Positions 25,751 to 38,450 are shown, counted from the first letter of the stretch. The stretch is 64,000 bases of DNA from Blastomyces gilchristii SLH14081 (GCF_000003855.2 NW_003101664.1:62001-126000); one strand, 5' to 3'. Notes: generated from the sequence alone by a model not told the origin. Translations and numbers: made by a program.

Positions 25751-26283
25751 TGTCACGCTCCCGGCCGCGCCAAGGCTCTGTTACAGTTTCACACGGCTCA
25801 TCGCTTTCATGCGGATGATTTCATCTTATCTGAACTGGTTTTCAACCACTCTATAACATCATTCAAATATATTATAGAAAGATTCAATTGATGAATATAA
25901 GAACTCTGCTTCTATACAAGGTCAGCAGATTACTCTTTCTTGATAATAAGACACTGCTGAGGTATCACTTCAGCTATTCTTACTCATGAAATGAGAGAAG
26001 AGTATCTGCTCATTATCTATATAGAATAACTAGATGCTGACTTCTTATTAAAGAAGTCAGTGATTCATTTTTCTTCTACTGAAATATATATAAGAGTTAC
26101 TGTATATCTTATACAATTTTCTTAGTATACTAAGTATCATATCTGTGATATTCTTGCAATAACTCTGTAGTTTACAAGCTTACTATTCAAGCAAGATAGT
26201 TAAGCTTATTTATATAGCTTTTTAAATAACTACTTCTATATAATATCACTGACTAGTCATCACTTTAATTCTATTATATTACA
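25751..26283 (+). repeat. 5' LTR of Gypsy 2 (533 bp)
   Basis: Begins TGTCACGC and ends ATTACA. The first ~110 bases keep GC-rich, CpG-containing sequence. Aligns with 33837-34352, which lacks about 17 bases after the first six. Confidence 0.92.
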
Positions 26284-26339
26284 ATTCAAATTACTCAATC
26301 TGATTATATATTTGAATCAGTTAAGCTCTAACAGACTGA

Positions 26340-27345
26340 TATGACCTCATGCATCTATACTGAGACTGACTCAATCTCACTCTCTGAAGAAAACACTACA
26401 TTATTCTCTAGAATATATACATCTCTATCTCAGCAGAAATTCAAGATTTCTGAACTCACTGTATATTTTAATATAAGTCTTTTAATCACTTTATCATCAC
26501 TATAACCTCTACACATCTATATCTATTATAAAGATAGAGAGATTAAGATTGAAGATTTTTCAAGATATAAGAAAAATATCTTATCTGAATTTCACAGCTT
26601 TATCTGTACTCTTGAACAGAAATTCTGCCTTAATCTAAGTCAGTATAATACTCACAAGATATAAGTAATATATATTATCAACCTTCTTAAAGACATCTCT
26701 GTGACTACTTAGATTATTAAGAAGAGAGAGCTTGAGCATATCAATACTACTATAACTTAAGAAGAATTTAAGAACTTTCTACTGAATTAAATCAAAGATT
26801 ACTGTAACTGCAGCTTCACAGCAGTACAGTAGTTTAACTTATTATATCAATAAAATGATAAGAATTCTTCTGATTTCAATATAAGATTTGAAGAATATTA
26901 AGAGAAATTAATTAATAATTTAAATCAATTAAAAACACAGCTTTATCTTACAAAGCTGACTCATAAGATGTGAATAATAATATTATAATATCAGAGTTTA
27001 TCAATTAATTGCACTGAGCTTATCAACCTGACTTCTTAAATCTATTTGAATAATCAATTCTTTAAGAAAAAGATTAACAAGATCTCTTCTAAGCAACTAA
27101 TAACAGAATTTAAACAGTATTATAACAGCTTCAATGTAGAGAAAGTAAAGAAGAATTTTAAGTATTCTAATTCTTCACTCACTGTGAAGAAATATTAAAA
27201 AAGATTAGATAAAGATCTCTGTTTCAACTGCAGAGCTGATAATTACTATATTAGTAATTATAAGAAGTTAAAGAAGAGAAGAAACTGAGAAGATATCTTC
27301 TTAAAGTTAACTTCTCTTCTGACAAATATATTCATAGAAGATAAA
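26340..27345 (+). pseudogene. Gypsy 2 gag remnant
   Basis: Counterpart of Gypsy A gag on the minus strand at 11990-11000. A zinc-knuckle remnant near 27215-27260 reads DLCFNCRADNYYISNYKK, keeping the C-x2-C pair while the last Cys has become Tyr. Frame interrupted by stops. Confidence 0.6.
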
Positions 27346-28140
27346 GAAGAGAAAGAAATGAAGAATTGATAATTCTCATATCTCTGAGTTCATATTATAA
27401 TCACAATGCATATCTTAAATAAGAAGATATTAGTAAGATGCCTACTTAACTTTAGAGTAGATATTAACTTTATATTCTATTTCTTTTCTTTGATGAAGAG
27501 TTGAAAGAAGATAGATCTGTCAGATTATATGAAATTTACTGATAAAATGAAATATTATTATTTTGACATAATTTAAGCAAAGTATGTGATCACAGACTCA
27601 GAAGAAATCTTTAAGAAGAGCAGTCTGCTTCTTCATACAGTTAATATCATAAATGAGAATGTTATTCTAGATCTCTTATAATTGAGAGAAAACAATTCTC
27701 TCATTGACTGAATTATTCAGATATAACAGTACTGTCTCACTGATGAAGAGACAGTGATAGAGAAATCTAAAGAGTTTTATTAAAAGAATCTTGAGAAAAA
27801 GATTGAGTCAATATACTGTATAGCAGATAACTGAGACTTGAGAATAGATAAAGAAGTGATCACTCTCACTACAAGATTAGCAGCAGTATCTGTTATTGAA
27901 GATAGATGTATACAATATCTCTTTACAGATTTTAAGAATGTCTTTTCAGAAAGAGAAGTAGTGAAGTTTTCTGATATTAAGATATAATATAAGATTTATC
28001 TTGAAGACAGTGTAACAGTGCTATATAAATCTCTTTACAACTTGTCTGTAAAGAAATTGAATATTCTGTATAAATATCTTGAAGAAGTGCAATCAAAGAA
28101 CTGAATATATTTATTAAAGAGTTTAACAGAGATATCTTTT

Positions 28141-28178
28141 TTAATTCGCCCCCCCAGAAGAACAATAGCCTAGGCAGA
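28141..28178. other. Junction filler with C7 run
   Basis: About 38 bases, including a run of seven C, that match neither the Gypsy 2 family (compare Gypsy A near 10290) nor Gypsy C. They sit between the point where Gypsy 2 pol stops and the inverted Gypsy C fragment begins. Confidence 0.6.
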
Positions 28179-28516
28179 GATTTTAATAATGACTTTTTTT
28201 TCAGAGTGTTTTATACACATTGACAGAGATCTGTGTCAGATTCATGATCTTGTGAATATCATCTTTGTGATCTCTATCATTGTTAGAAAATATCAAGCTT
28301 CTATTTCAAGTATTTAATAAGATGTCTTATTCAGATAGTCAGACAAGTTCTAATATAAAATTGTAATCAAGATTATCAACTTTATATACATAGGCATCTT
28401 TATATTGATGTTCTTCTACATCTATGATCAGCTTCATTATATAACAGGTATAAATATCTTTTGAATTATTAAATTCTGCAAGAAGTCAGAGTTTTAATAG
28501 AGAAATACACTGAAGC
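28179..28516 (-). repeat. Inverted, nearly identical copy of Gypsy C 24757-25093, abutting the gap
   Basis: Reverse complement of 24757-25093 with about four differences over ~337 bases by eye. Other paralogous elements here differ far more. It replaces the part of Gypsy 2 pol expected after 28140 and runs straight into the N-gap. Either a scaffolding/assembly artefact or a real recent inverted duplication. Confidence 0.85.
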
Positions 28517-29506
28517 NNNNNNNNNNNNNNNNNNNNNNNNNNNNNNNNNNNNNNNNNNNNNNNNNNNNNNNNNNNNNNNNNNNNNNNNNNNNNNNNNNNN
28601 NNNNNNNNNNNNNNNNNNNNNNNNNNNNNNNNNNNNNNNNNNNNNNNNNNNNNNNNNNNNNNNNNNNNNNNNNNNNNNNNNNNNNNNNNNNNNNNNNNNN
28701 NNNNNNNNNNNNNNNNNNNNNNNNNNNNNNNNNNNNNNNNNNNNNNNNNNNNNNNNNNNNNNNNNNNNNNNNNNNNNNNNNNNNNNNNNNNNNNNNNNNN
28801 NNNNNNNNNNNNNNNNNNNNNNNNNNNNNNNNNNNNNNNNNNNNNNNNNNNNNNNNNNNNNNNNNNNNNNNNNNNNNNNNNNNNNNNNNNNNNNNNNNNN
28901 NNNNNNNNNNNNNNNNNNNNNNNNNNNNNNNNNNNNNNNNNNNNNNNNNNNNNNNNNNNNNNNNNNNNNNNNNNNNNNNNNNNNNNNNNNNNNNNNNNNN
29001 NNNNNNNNNNNNNNNNNNNNNNNNNNNNNNNNNNNNNNNNNNNNNNNNNNNNNNNNNNNNNNNNNNNNNNNNNNNNNNNNNNNNNNNNNNNNNNNNNNNN
29101 NNNNNNNNNNNNNNNNNNNNNNNNNNNNNNNNNNNNNNNNNNNNNNNNNNNNNNNNNNNNNNNNNNNNNNNNNNNNNNNNNNNNNNNNNNNNNNNNNNNN
29201 NNNNNNNNNNNNNNNNNNNNNNNNNNNNNNNNNNNNNNNNNNNNNNNNNNNNNNNNNNNNNNNNNNNNNNNNNNNNNNNNNNNNNNNNNNNNNNNNNNNN
29301 NNNNNNNNNNNNNNNNNNNNNNNNNNNNNNNNNNNNNNNNNNNNNNNNNNNNNNNNNNNNNNNNNNNNNNNNNNNNNNNNNNNNNNNNNNNNNNNNNNNN
29401 NNNNNNNNNNNNNNNNNNNNNNNNNNNNNNNNNNNNNNNNNNNNNNNNNNNNNNNNNNNNNNNNNNNNNNNNNNNNNNNNNNNNNNNNNNNNNNNNNNNN
29501 NNNNNN
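28517..29506. other. Assembly gap (990 N)
   Basis: Run of N. By comparison with Gypsy A, the RT part of Gypsy 2 pol should fall in or around it. The long apparent frame spanning the gap is an artefact. Confidence 1.
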
Positions 29507-31480
29507 CTTTAGGAAAACAAGTGTCAAGGTAAGGACAGCTTGTTATTAACTCAGTATAAGAAAGGATGATAAGAAAATTCTGAAATTCTCACAGAGAACT
29601 GACACTGAAGATTTATAAGGCTTTCTTATATTATATCTTACAATTATTGGAATTGATAAAGAATAAAACAGTCTACAATCTTTTAATCTGACTACTTTTA
29701 AAATTCATTAATAAATTATAGAAGAGGAATATCTCTACTGCAGCTTGAATTCAGAAGTTGAAGAAGAAAGAATTCAGTTTAAACTTGAAAGAGACAGACT
29801 CTGAGTGAGACAGTGCTGCTAAGAAATTAAGTCACTGATAATTAGAAGAATGTGAACTTCTACTACTGAATGATTCAGTCTTTGTCTCTTATAACAGAAT
29901 GATGTATCAGAAGTTATTAAGAATTCATTATAATAATTCTTATACAGAGCACTTCAGATTAGAGAAGACTGAGAAGCTTCTAAAACATAAATATATTTAA
30001 GACAAGCTTCAGACAGATATTAAAGAGTATATTAAGACTTACAATATCTGTCAAAGAATAAAGATCTCACAGTATAAGTAATACAGTAAGTTGATATCAC
30101 TATCTGTTTCAAAGAACTTATGATAGAATTTATTAATGAATTTCATAGTTGATCTGCTGAAGTTAATAAGAGTCAAAGAATATAACTTAATTTTGATTAT
30201 TATTAATCACTTTACAAAGATAATCAGATATATTTCTATTTATAAAAAGATTAAAATCTCTGAATTAACTAATCTGTTTTTAGATATCATTATTCATAAT
30301 TATAATACTTTAAAATTGTTAATAACAGATCAAGAATTTCTCTTCATTAGAAAATTCTGATCAGCTTTTTACTATTATCTTACAATAACACATCTTCTCA
30401 GTACTGCATTTCATCTGTAGACAGATAATCAGATAGAATATCAGAATCAGATATTAGAACAGTATCTTTAAGTATTTTATTCATATTATCAGAATGATTA
30501 ACTTAAATATCTTCTAATTACTAAATTTGTATATAATAATGTAAAGAATGTAATCTTAAAGATATCTTCTTTCTATACTTATTATAAATATAATTCTTCA
30601 TTACTCAGTGATATCACAGACAATGTTTTAAAGAGAGAAATAGATAGTCAGAATATTAAATAGATACAGAGAATAGAGTATCTCTCAGTATCAGAAGTAA
30701 AAGCAAGATTGAAACTTTTAAATAAAATTTATAAGAAGACAGTGAAAAGCATCTACTATGCTCAAAAGTAGTAGATAAAATACGCCCCGGTGGCCGAATG
30801 GTTAATGCGGCCACCCGGTAGCACCTTGGCGTGGGAAACCAAGGCGCGTGGGTTCGAAACCCGCAGGGGATACATTAAATCCAGAACTCAAGCACCTCAG
30901 GTTTCTAATAAATACAGAGGTGTACAAATCACTCCAATGAATTGCTCTATGTTCCTGGGCTGGGAAGTTATTATCGCATGTATCTAATTGTCACTTCTTT
31001 GTATTTTCCTATGTTCTTGTTATCTTGGCATGGTCTCAACACCTGTATTTCCTCCTGTATAATCAACACTTGACCTGTATTTAACATCATGCAAGGACTC
31101 ATCATAAGCTCCGCTTGCATATGAGTATAATGAAAGAATAATAATAATAATAAAGTAGATAAAATACTATAATTAAAAATATCTTTTAATGAAGTTCTTA
31201 ATAGAGAATTAAGTACTACTTTCAGTAAAGAATATCAAGACAATGAGACTGTGTAAGAAGCTCAGTGAGTAATAACTAGAATCTTTTCTAGTAACAAGAG
31301 TGATAAGTAAGCAGATATATAAGTTAAAATTACTCACAGAATTGAAATTAATTCATTCTGTTTTTCACATTTTCTATTTAAAGCTCTATAAATAATACTC
31401 TGAGATGAAGTCATCTTAATCAGATGATATCAAGATTAAGAGTGATACTGAATATCTTATAAAGAAAATATTAAACAAGT
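29507..31480 (+). pseudogene. Gypsy 2 pol remnant, 3' half (RNase H/integrase/C-terminal module)
   Basis: The integrase zinc-binding part lies around 29880-30080. The core is open at 30136-30360 (MNFIVDLLKLIRVKEYNLIL, then LLITDQEF), the same frame as Gypsy A 8300-8103. The C-terminal module after SINE copy 3 is near 31310-31470. SINE copy 3 lies between core and C-terminus. Confidence 0.75.
30784..31153 (+). mobile_element. SINE copy 3, best preserved head
   Basis: Begins GCCCCGGTGGCCGAATGG and keeps a consensus-like B box GGGTTCGAAACCC at 30850-30862. Ends in AATAAT repeats. 14-bp duplicates AGTAGATAAAATAC at 30770-30783 and 31154-31167. The empty site is in Gypsy A at about 7664-7680 (opposite strand). 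Confidence 0.95.
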
Positions 31481-33836
31481 GAATATATTACAGTAAGCTT
31501 TAATATCTTATTAAATGAAAAGATTATTCATTATCAGAGAATTCATGAGAACTGCTTAAGTATTTGAAAAATGCTGAGAAAGAGATTGCAAGCTATGAGA
31601 TAGCTAGTAGAGACTGTCTCATTATACATCAGAGATATTAAGTAAGAAATGCTACTTAAGACTTCTCATTTTTCTTAAAGAGTTTTTTAGAGATAATCTT
31701 ATAATAATAAGTCAGTGTCTTGTAAACTCTGTAGCACTCTTCTTCTATTTTCTCTTAAAGAGTTTTTTAGAAGTTTAATGAGACTATACAAGTGTAAAAT
31801 TCCTGAAGTAATTAGAGAAAATAGATATTTAAAATTAATAAAAAGATTAATATTATCAATCTGCAGACTGCTACTATTCTAATAGAGCTGCAGCTCACTG
31901 AAAAAGTAAAAAGAGAGATCAGAGTCTACTTATTAATAATCACATTCTTATCAAACTCATTCTTCATCATTGAAGTCTTCAGTACTGATATCTTTATCTG
32001 CTGAGAAGTTAGTACTGCAGTATTACAGAGAAGCATGCTGTAGAAAAGTATAAGAGATACTGAAAGTATTAACTTATTAACTTACAAAGTATCTCAGTTA
32101 TCTGTTTTAACTGAAGTAAGATTCTCTTCAATCAGTGATTAATCTCTGTGATACTTTCAATGATAATATCAGCTAATCTCTTCTTAAGATCAGTTATTCT
32201 GAGATGTTTTTTTATCTCAGAGATTCACACTTTCATCTTCTTTTATAGATGAGTAAGAGAGATCTTCTCAGTCTTAACAGAATCTGTTAATACTTAGAGC
32301 TCTGAGATTCTCACTCTATACTACTTGAGTATCTGAGCTTCTTGTCAGAGTTAATATAATGTCTTCTTATAGAGTAGATAATACTTACAGAGAGATAGAA
32401 GTTATTGTTTTAAGTATAATAGAAACAATAAGAGTGAGAGAAAAGACAGATATATAAGATTCTCTTCTTCTTCAGTTGCTTAGTATAGTGCAGACAAGTA
32501 GCAGTACTGATCAGAGACTGTATCAGAGCCTTATTATTATTATTATTATTCTTTCATTATACTTATATGCAAGCGGAGCTTATAATGAGTCCTTGCGTGA
32601 TGTTAAATACAGGTCAAGTGTTAATTATACAGGAGGAAATACAGGTGTTGAGACCACACCAAGATAACAAGAACATAGGAAAATACAAAGGAGTGACAAT
32701 TAGATACATGTGATAATAACTTCCCAGCTCAGGAACATAGAGTGATTCATTGAAGCGATTTGTACACCTCTGTATTTATTAGAAACCTGAGGTGCTTGAG
32801 TTCCGGATTTAATGTATCCCCTGCAGGTTTCGAACCCACGCGCCTTGATTTCCCACGCCAAGGCGCTACCAGGTGGCTGCATTAACCATTCAGCCACCGG
32901 GGCGTATCAGAGCCTTCTCACAGAGAGAAGATAAAGAAACTGCAGAACTCTGTAGACTCAACTTAGCAGTATTCTGAGCAGAGCTCAGATATGCTGCAGA
33001 AGAGAAACTACAGATTGAGCTTCTCAGAGTTACTGTTTCTGAAATCAAGCTCTTCTCAGAGTTCTCTCTGAATAATTACACAGGGTCATATATCACTGTG
33101 TTGATTGAGAAGAAGAGTAGTGTTATAACAGTGATGAGAGAAGTAGAGAAAGAATCAGATATAAATAAACTAATCAGTAGAAGAGATAATATGTCACTAT
33201 AAGATACAGTGACTATTATTATAGCTGTAAGAGAAGCAGGAGAAGATGTAATAATAAGAGCAGTACTTTCACAGCTCATTGACATCACTGTCTTCATTTT
33301 CAATCTGGCTTTTTTAACAGTCATGAAGACTGCAGTCACATCATAAAGACATTTACTCACTAGAAAATGTCAGAATAAGCCTCTTATTATCTCTTAAGAA
33401 TGATGCTCTCATGCACTCACTATTACAAATGAGAGAAGAGGAGAAAAATGTATTATAGAGAGAGAGAATCTTTTTAAAAAATCCTGTTACTACTGTTAGC
33501 TTTGTCTCTAAAATACATCACTTTTACAGAGAATTTCATATATAGAACAGAATATAATGAGAGATCTGTAAGTCACTTATTAACTATATTTTCCACATTT
33601 TAAATCAATATATAAGAAACTCACTTATCATATACTTAATTTGAATAAAGATGAGAAAGAGAAGATCTATATAATCAGTAGAAAAACTCATCTATTTCTT
33701 TATATTATGTGCAGTATATACACTGTTAATCAGTTGACAACTGTTGCTATATAATAAAGATAATTTCTAATTCAGTAATCTTAAGAGTATAGAAACTATA
33801 CTTTTAAAGAGAAGAGTATTATCATACTTCTGACTA
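31480..33836. other. Post-pol region of Gypsy 2, unassigned (about 2.0 kb without the SINE)
   Basis: Between the integrase C-terminus and the 3' LTR. It is shared with Gypsy A (5848-7330), so it belongs to the element. On the + strand, around 32950-33300, a long stretch stays mostly open (TVSEIKLFSEFSLNNYTGSY and onwards), which could be a remnant of an extra ORF. No family recognised. Confidence 0.4.
32533..32903 (-). mobile_element. SINE copy 4
   Basis: (TTA)n tail at the left, tRNA-like head at the right. 13-bp duplicates GTATCAGAGCCTT at 32520-32532 and 32904-32916. Gypsy A has the empty site around 5900-5930 (opposite strand). Confidence 0.95.
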
Positions 33837-34352
33837 TGTCAAGATCTTATTATAGTTTCACACAGCTTATTACTTTTATACAGATGATTTCATTTCATCT
33901 GAACTGGTTTTCAATCACTCTATAATATCATTCAGATATATCATAGAAAGATCTGATTGATAAATATAAGAATCTTATTTCTATATAAGATTAGCAGATT
34001 ACTCTTTCTTAACAATGAGATGCTGCTGAGATATTACTTCAGCTATTCTCACTTATGAAATGAGAGAAAAGTATCTGTCTATTATCTATATAGAATAGCT
34101 AGATACTGACTTCTTATTAAAGAAGTCAGTGATTCATTTTTCTTCTACTGAAATATATACAAGAGTTACTATGTGTCTTATATAATCTTCTTAGTATACT
34201 AAGTATTATATCTGTAATATTCTCATAATAACTCTGTAGCCTACAAGCTTACTATTTAAGCAAGATAGTTAAGCTTACTTATACAGCTTCTTAAACAACT
34301 ATCTCTACATAACACTGCTGACTAGTCACTGCTTCAGTTTCACTATATTATA
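33837..34352 (+). repeat. 3' LTR of Gypsy 2 (516 bp)
   Basis: Begins TGTCAAGA, ends ATTATA, followed by the duplicate AATAT. More uniformly AT-rich than the 5' LTR; about 17 bp shorter near its start. Confidence 0.92.
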
Positions 34353-34499
34353 AATATTATGAATATCTAGATGTCTTCTGATAAGATAATATTATAAATA
34401 TACTCTTCTTATAAGATTCTGAAGTAAATCACAGTATTAAATTAGAGAAAAAGAATGATAAGAACTCTGAACTATCATAAGACTCTCTTTATAATATGT

Positions 34500-37400
34500 C
34501 TTAAAATGAACTTCTTCTTCAAAAGACACTTAATAATCTGTTAAATAAAGAATTTATATATATTAATAAACTCTTTCATCACAGTCTCTATTCTCTTTAC
34601 AAAGAAATCAGATAAAGAACTCTGATTCTGTGTAAACTACTGAGATCTAAACAGATTGATAAAGAAAGATTAATATCTTTTATCTCTTGTCAATGAAATT
34701 CTAGCACAGATCAGATGAGCTCAATAATTTATAAAACTAGATATTATTATCATATTTTATAAGATTTATATCACTGAAGAAGATGAATGACTTACAGTAT
34801 TCTGAATATATTATAGCCTCTTTGAATGAATAGTTACACTCTTTAAACTGACTAACACTCTCAGTATATTTCAGAAGTATATTAACTAAGTACTCTGAGA
34901 TTTTCTTGATAAGTTTATATCTACTTATCTAGATGACATTCTCATCTTCACTGATGAATTCAGAAAAGAATACTAAGAATATATATGAAAGATATTATAA
35001 TAGTTATAAGAAGCAGAACTACTGATAGATATTAATAAGTATAATTTTGAAGTTAAGAGTATCAAGTATCTGAGTTTTATTATAGAAGCTGATAAAAGAA
35101 TTTAAATAAATTCTGAGAAAGTCTCTGCTATTCTTGAATGAGAAGCTTCATATACTGTGAAAGATATACAAAGCTTCATTGAATTTACTAACTTCTATTG
35201 ATGATTTATATAAAACTTCTCAGATATTACAAGATTACTTATAGATCTCACTAAGAAAGACTCAGTATTTCAATAATCAGTGAATACTGAAGCTGTATTT
35301 ACACAGATAAAGAAGATATTTATTAATACTTCTCTGTTAATAATATTTAATTCTGATTATAAAATAGTTGTTGAAGCTGATTTCTCTGACTATATAATAG
35401 AAGAAGTGATATTATAATATAATAATAAAGATATTCTATAATTATATATCTTCATATCTAAGAAACTGAGTTCTGCTGAATATAATTATGAGATCTATGA
35501 CAAGAAACTTCTTATAATTATATACTATTTAGAAGAATGAGACTCTGAACTCTGAAGTATCTCTGAATTTAAGATAATTATAGATTATAAGAATCTTAAA
35601 TACTTTATAACTATCTATAAACTTACTGAATAATAGATATGATAATCTAAGTTCTTAAGTTACTTTTATTTTATAATACACTACTGTTCTGATAGTCAGA
35701 ACTCAATAACAGATACTCTCTTATAATAAGAGTAGAATATATCATTTAATGTAACAGATACTCACTGAATGAACTGAGAGTACTAGCTCTTAAATCTGAA
35801 GATACTAGTTAATCAAGATGAAACAGCTTATAACACTATATATACTTCTCTAATTAGAACTGTTACTGATATCTTAACTTCTTCTGAATCTATATTAGAT
35901 AAGCTATAACATACAGCAGTTTAAATTAATGAACTTCTTCAAGTACTTACTAAAGCAGTATGATAAGAAACACTCTGATTTTTCTCAGAATTATATATAA
36001 GAATCAACATCTCAGAATATTCAATTGATAATAATAATACTTTATAATTCTATAAATGACACTGAGTCTCTCACTTCAAACTCTTACACACTCAGATAAT
36101 ATAAGAGATGTATGATTTATATATAATTAACTATTCAGATTATAAATAACTGTATAGAATAATCTTCTAAGAGTTCTATTAATCTGAGATATTAAACAGT
36201 ATCAGATACTTTGTCTGAAACTGTAACTACTATTCTTCTATTATCTTATAAAAGAACTGTAGAAAAGATCTACTGAAATCACTTAATATTTCTAATAGAA
36301 TCTGATAAGATGTAGTAATTAACTTCACTATTAATCTATCTAAGAGTAAGAGTTATAGAAATATTCTGATCATTATAAATTAATTAAGTAAAGATATAAT
36401 ATTGAAATCTTATAATAAGATAAATACTGAATAAGTTACTGAAGCTTTTCTATAAAGCTTATTCTATCAGATATATAAATTACTGAGATTCATAGTATCA
36501 GATCAGAGCTGTCAATTTATAAGCATTCTCTGAACTAGAATCTGTCAAGTTCTTAAGATTATATACTATCTATTAACTATCTATTGCTCTGAGATTAATA
36601 ATATATTAGAATGAATAATTTAGACTGTAAAGAATTATCTTTATAAGTTTTATAATTACTTATAAGATAATTAATATAATCTTCTTCTATATACAGAGAT
36701 TACTATTAACAGTTAAGATACTATTTTAATAAATATAAGTCTGTTCTTTTTTACATATAAATATTATATAAAAGTGTTAAATCTTCTAGAGATTACACAG
36801 TTCTAGACTGACCGTGTGACCGTGTCTGAGACCAGGACCAGAATTTTTGATAGTCTCATTGTCAATTCGACAGATCCCATTACACGGTTCTAACATTAGA
36901 TAGTAGTCTCATACTGTTTCAGTGGGACTTACTGTCTACTCTTGTCACATTTTCCAAATGAGACCATGATTTCCACTTCTCAATTTAAATTATTTTTATT
37001 GCTTTAAATGACTTTAAATCTCATTTGAGTGTTACCAAAAAGCATTACTTTTTAAAAAATTAAAAATAGTCTAAAAAAAACCTTAAAATGTCTAAAAATA
37101 GTAACTTTATGCCAAGAATGGGACTAAATGAGATCAAATGAGACCACTTTCTCATTTTTTTCAAGTTATGATTCCATTTTAAGATCTGATATATAGTCAC
37201 TTTACATGTTTATTTAATGTTTAGTCCCAGCGGGATTCACGTCAAGAAATGTATGAAACCAGATTAAATGAGACTAAACATGAAATTCATGATCTCAGCG
37301 GCCAGTCTACACAGTTCACACTGAACTCTCACAGTCTAATTCAGATCACTGATAATATAGTAATAAAGCTTTAAAATATCTATGATTAAGTAGAGATCTT

Positions 37401-37762
37401 TATAATAACTATGAAATAAGATTAAGAGAACTGAATTAATATTCACTGAGACTCTGCAGAATAATATAAGATAGAAGATCTAATATAATTAAATCTTAAA
37501 AATATATGAATTATATGTTCATCTTATATACTAGATTACTACTATATTAGATATAAAGTGATAGAAGTTCTAGATAGTTATAACTATTATCTTAATATAT
37601 TATCAGAAATTCATGATGTATTTCATACAAGCTTACTCTACTATACTATCACTGATCTGTTCTCTTCTCAGCTGATTTCTGACTGACAGTTATCAGATAT
37701 TATAGAAGAAGATAATGAGCTTGCATGAGAGATTGAGAATATTCTCAATAAGAGATTCTACA
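34500..37762 (+). pseudogene. Gypsy C pol remnant (RT, RNase H, integrase)
   Basis: RT: YLDDILIFTD with intact YLDD at 34926-34937, followed by a region including FEVKSIKYLSFIIEADKRI and INSEKVSAILE. RNase H: around 35350-35660 (VVEADFSDYIIEEVIL, then FISKKLSSAEYNYEIYDKKL). Integrase core: around 36310-36640 (a SDQSCQFIS piece). The C-terminal part after the MITE, 37560-37760, reads SYNYYLNILSEIHDVFHTSL, then IIEEDNELA, typical of the Gypsy integrase tail. Interrupted by MITE 36804-37309 and truncated by hAT copy 3. Distinct in sequence from Gypsy A/2, B and D. Confidence 0.8.
36804..37309 (+). mobile_element. hAT-derived MITE copy 3 (506 bp)
   Basis: TAGACTGACC at the left and GGCCAGTCTA at the right; perfect 8-bp duplicates CACAGTTC at 36796-36803 and 37310-37317. 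Inserted in Gypsy C integrase. Confidence 0.95.
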
Positions 37763-37944
37763 GCCACAGCTAGACTGGCCGGCAGAATCATGAATTTCAC
37801 ATTTGATTCCATTTGGTCTGATCTCATACATTTCTTGGCGTGAGTCCCACCAGGATCAAGCCTCAAAAAAATCTGAAAATGAACCATTTCTGAGAGAAAT
37901 GGTGTGAAAAATGACCAGATTTAATTTAAGAACAGTGAAATAAG

Positions 37945-38450
37945 TAGACTGGCCGCCGGGATCATGAATTTCATGTTTGGTTTCATTTGATCTGATCCCA
38001 TATATTTCTTGGCGTGAATCCCGCTGGGACTGGCTATCAAAAAAACATGCAAAGTGACTATATATCAGATTTTAAAATGAGACCATGACTTGAAAAAAAT
38101 GAGAAAGTGGTCCCATTTGGTTCCATTTAGTCCCATTCTTGGTATAAAGTTACTATTTTTAGACATTTTAAGGTTTTTTTTAGACTATTTTTAATTTTTT
38201 AAAAAGTAACGCTTTTTGGTAACACTCAAATGAGATTTAAAGTCATTTAAAGCAATAAAAATAATTTAAATTGAGAAGTGAAAATCATGATTTCATTTGA
38301 AAAATGTGACAAGAGTAGACAGTAAGTCTCACTGAAACAGTATGAGACTACTATCTAATGTTAAAACTGTGTAATGAAATCAGTTGAATTGATAATGAGA
38401 CTATCAAAAAATCTGGTCCTGGTCTCAGACATGGTCACACGGTCAGTCTA
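37945..38450 (-). mobile_element. hAT-derived MITE copy 4 (506 bp), nested in hAT copy 3
   Basis: TAGACTGGCC..GGTCAGTCTA with perfect duplicates GAAATAAG at 37937-37944 and 38451-38458. It landed about 170 bp from the end of its own parental-type element; hAT copy 1 has the uninterrupted site near 5670. Confidence 0.95.

Larger units (their letters stand above)
25751..34352 (+). mobile_element. Ty3/Gypsy retrotransposon 'Gypsy 2' (same family as Gypsy A), with two SINEs and a sequence gap
   Basis: Flanked by perfect 5-bp duplicates AATAT (25746-25750 and 34353-34357). LTRs at 25751-26283 and 33837-34352. Gag is near 26340-27340, pol from about 27800 to 28140, then a foreign inverted fragment, 990 N, and pol again from 29507 to about 31470. 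A ~2.3-kb post-pol region precedes the 3' LTR. SINE copies 3 and 4 are inserted at 30784 and 32533; Gypsy A shows both empty sites. Inserted in Gypsy C. Not coding-competent. Confidence 0.9.
24713..37770 (+). mobile_element. Ty3/Gypsy retrotransposon 'Gypsy C', outermost host element, interrupted several times
   Basis: Gypsy C pieces lie at 24713-25110, 25625-25750, 34358-36803 and 37318-37770, and probably again just after 51387. Read together on the + strand they run from protease through RT, RNase H and integrase to the integrase C-terminus without a break in order. The interruptions are hAT copy 2 on the left, MITE 25111-25616, Gypsy 2, MITE 36804-37309 and hAT copy 3. Gag and the 5' LTR should lie left of the inserted stack, outside the window. 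No LTR of this element was identified. Confidence 0.72.

Noticed and set aside
28469..29527. Long 352-residue frame
   Set aside because: It consists almost wholly of N and exists only because the gap contains no stop codon.
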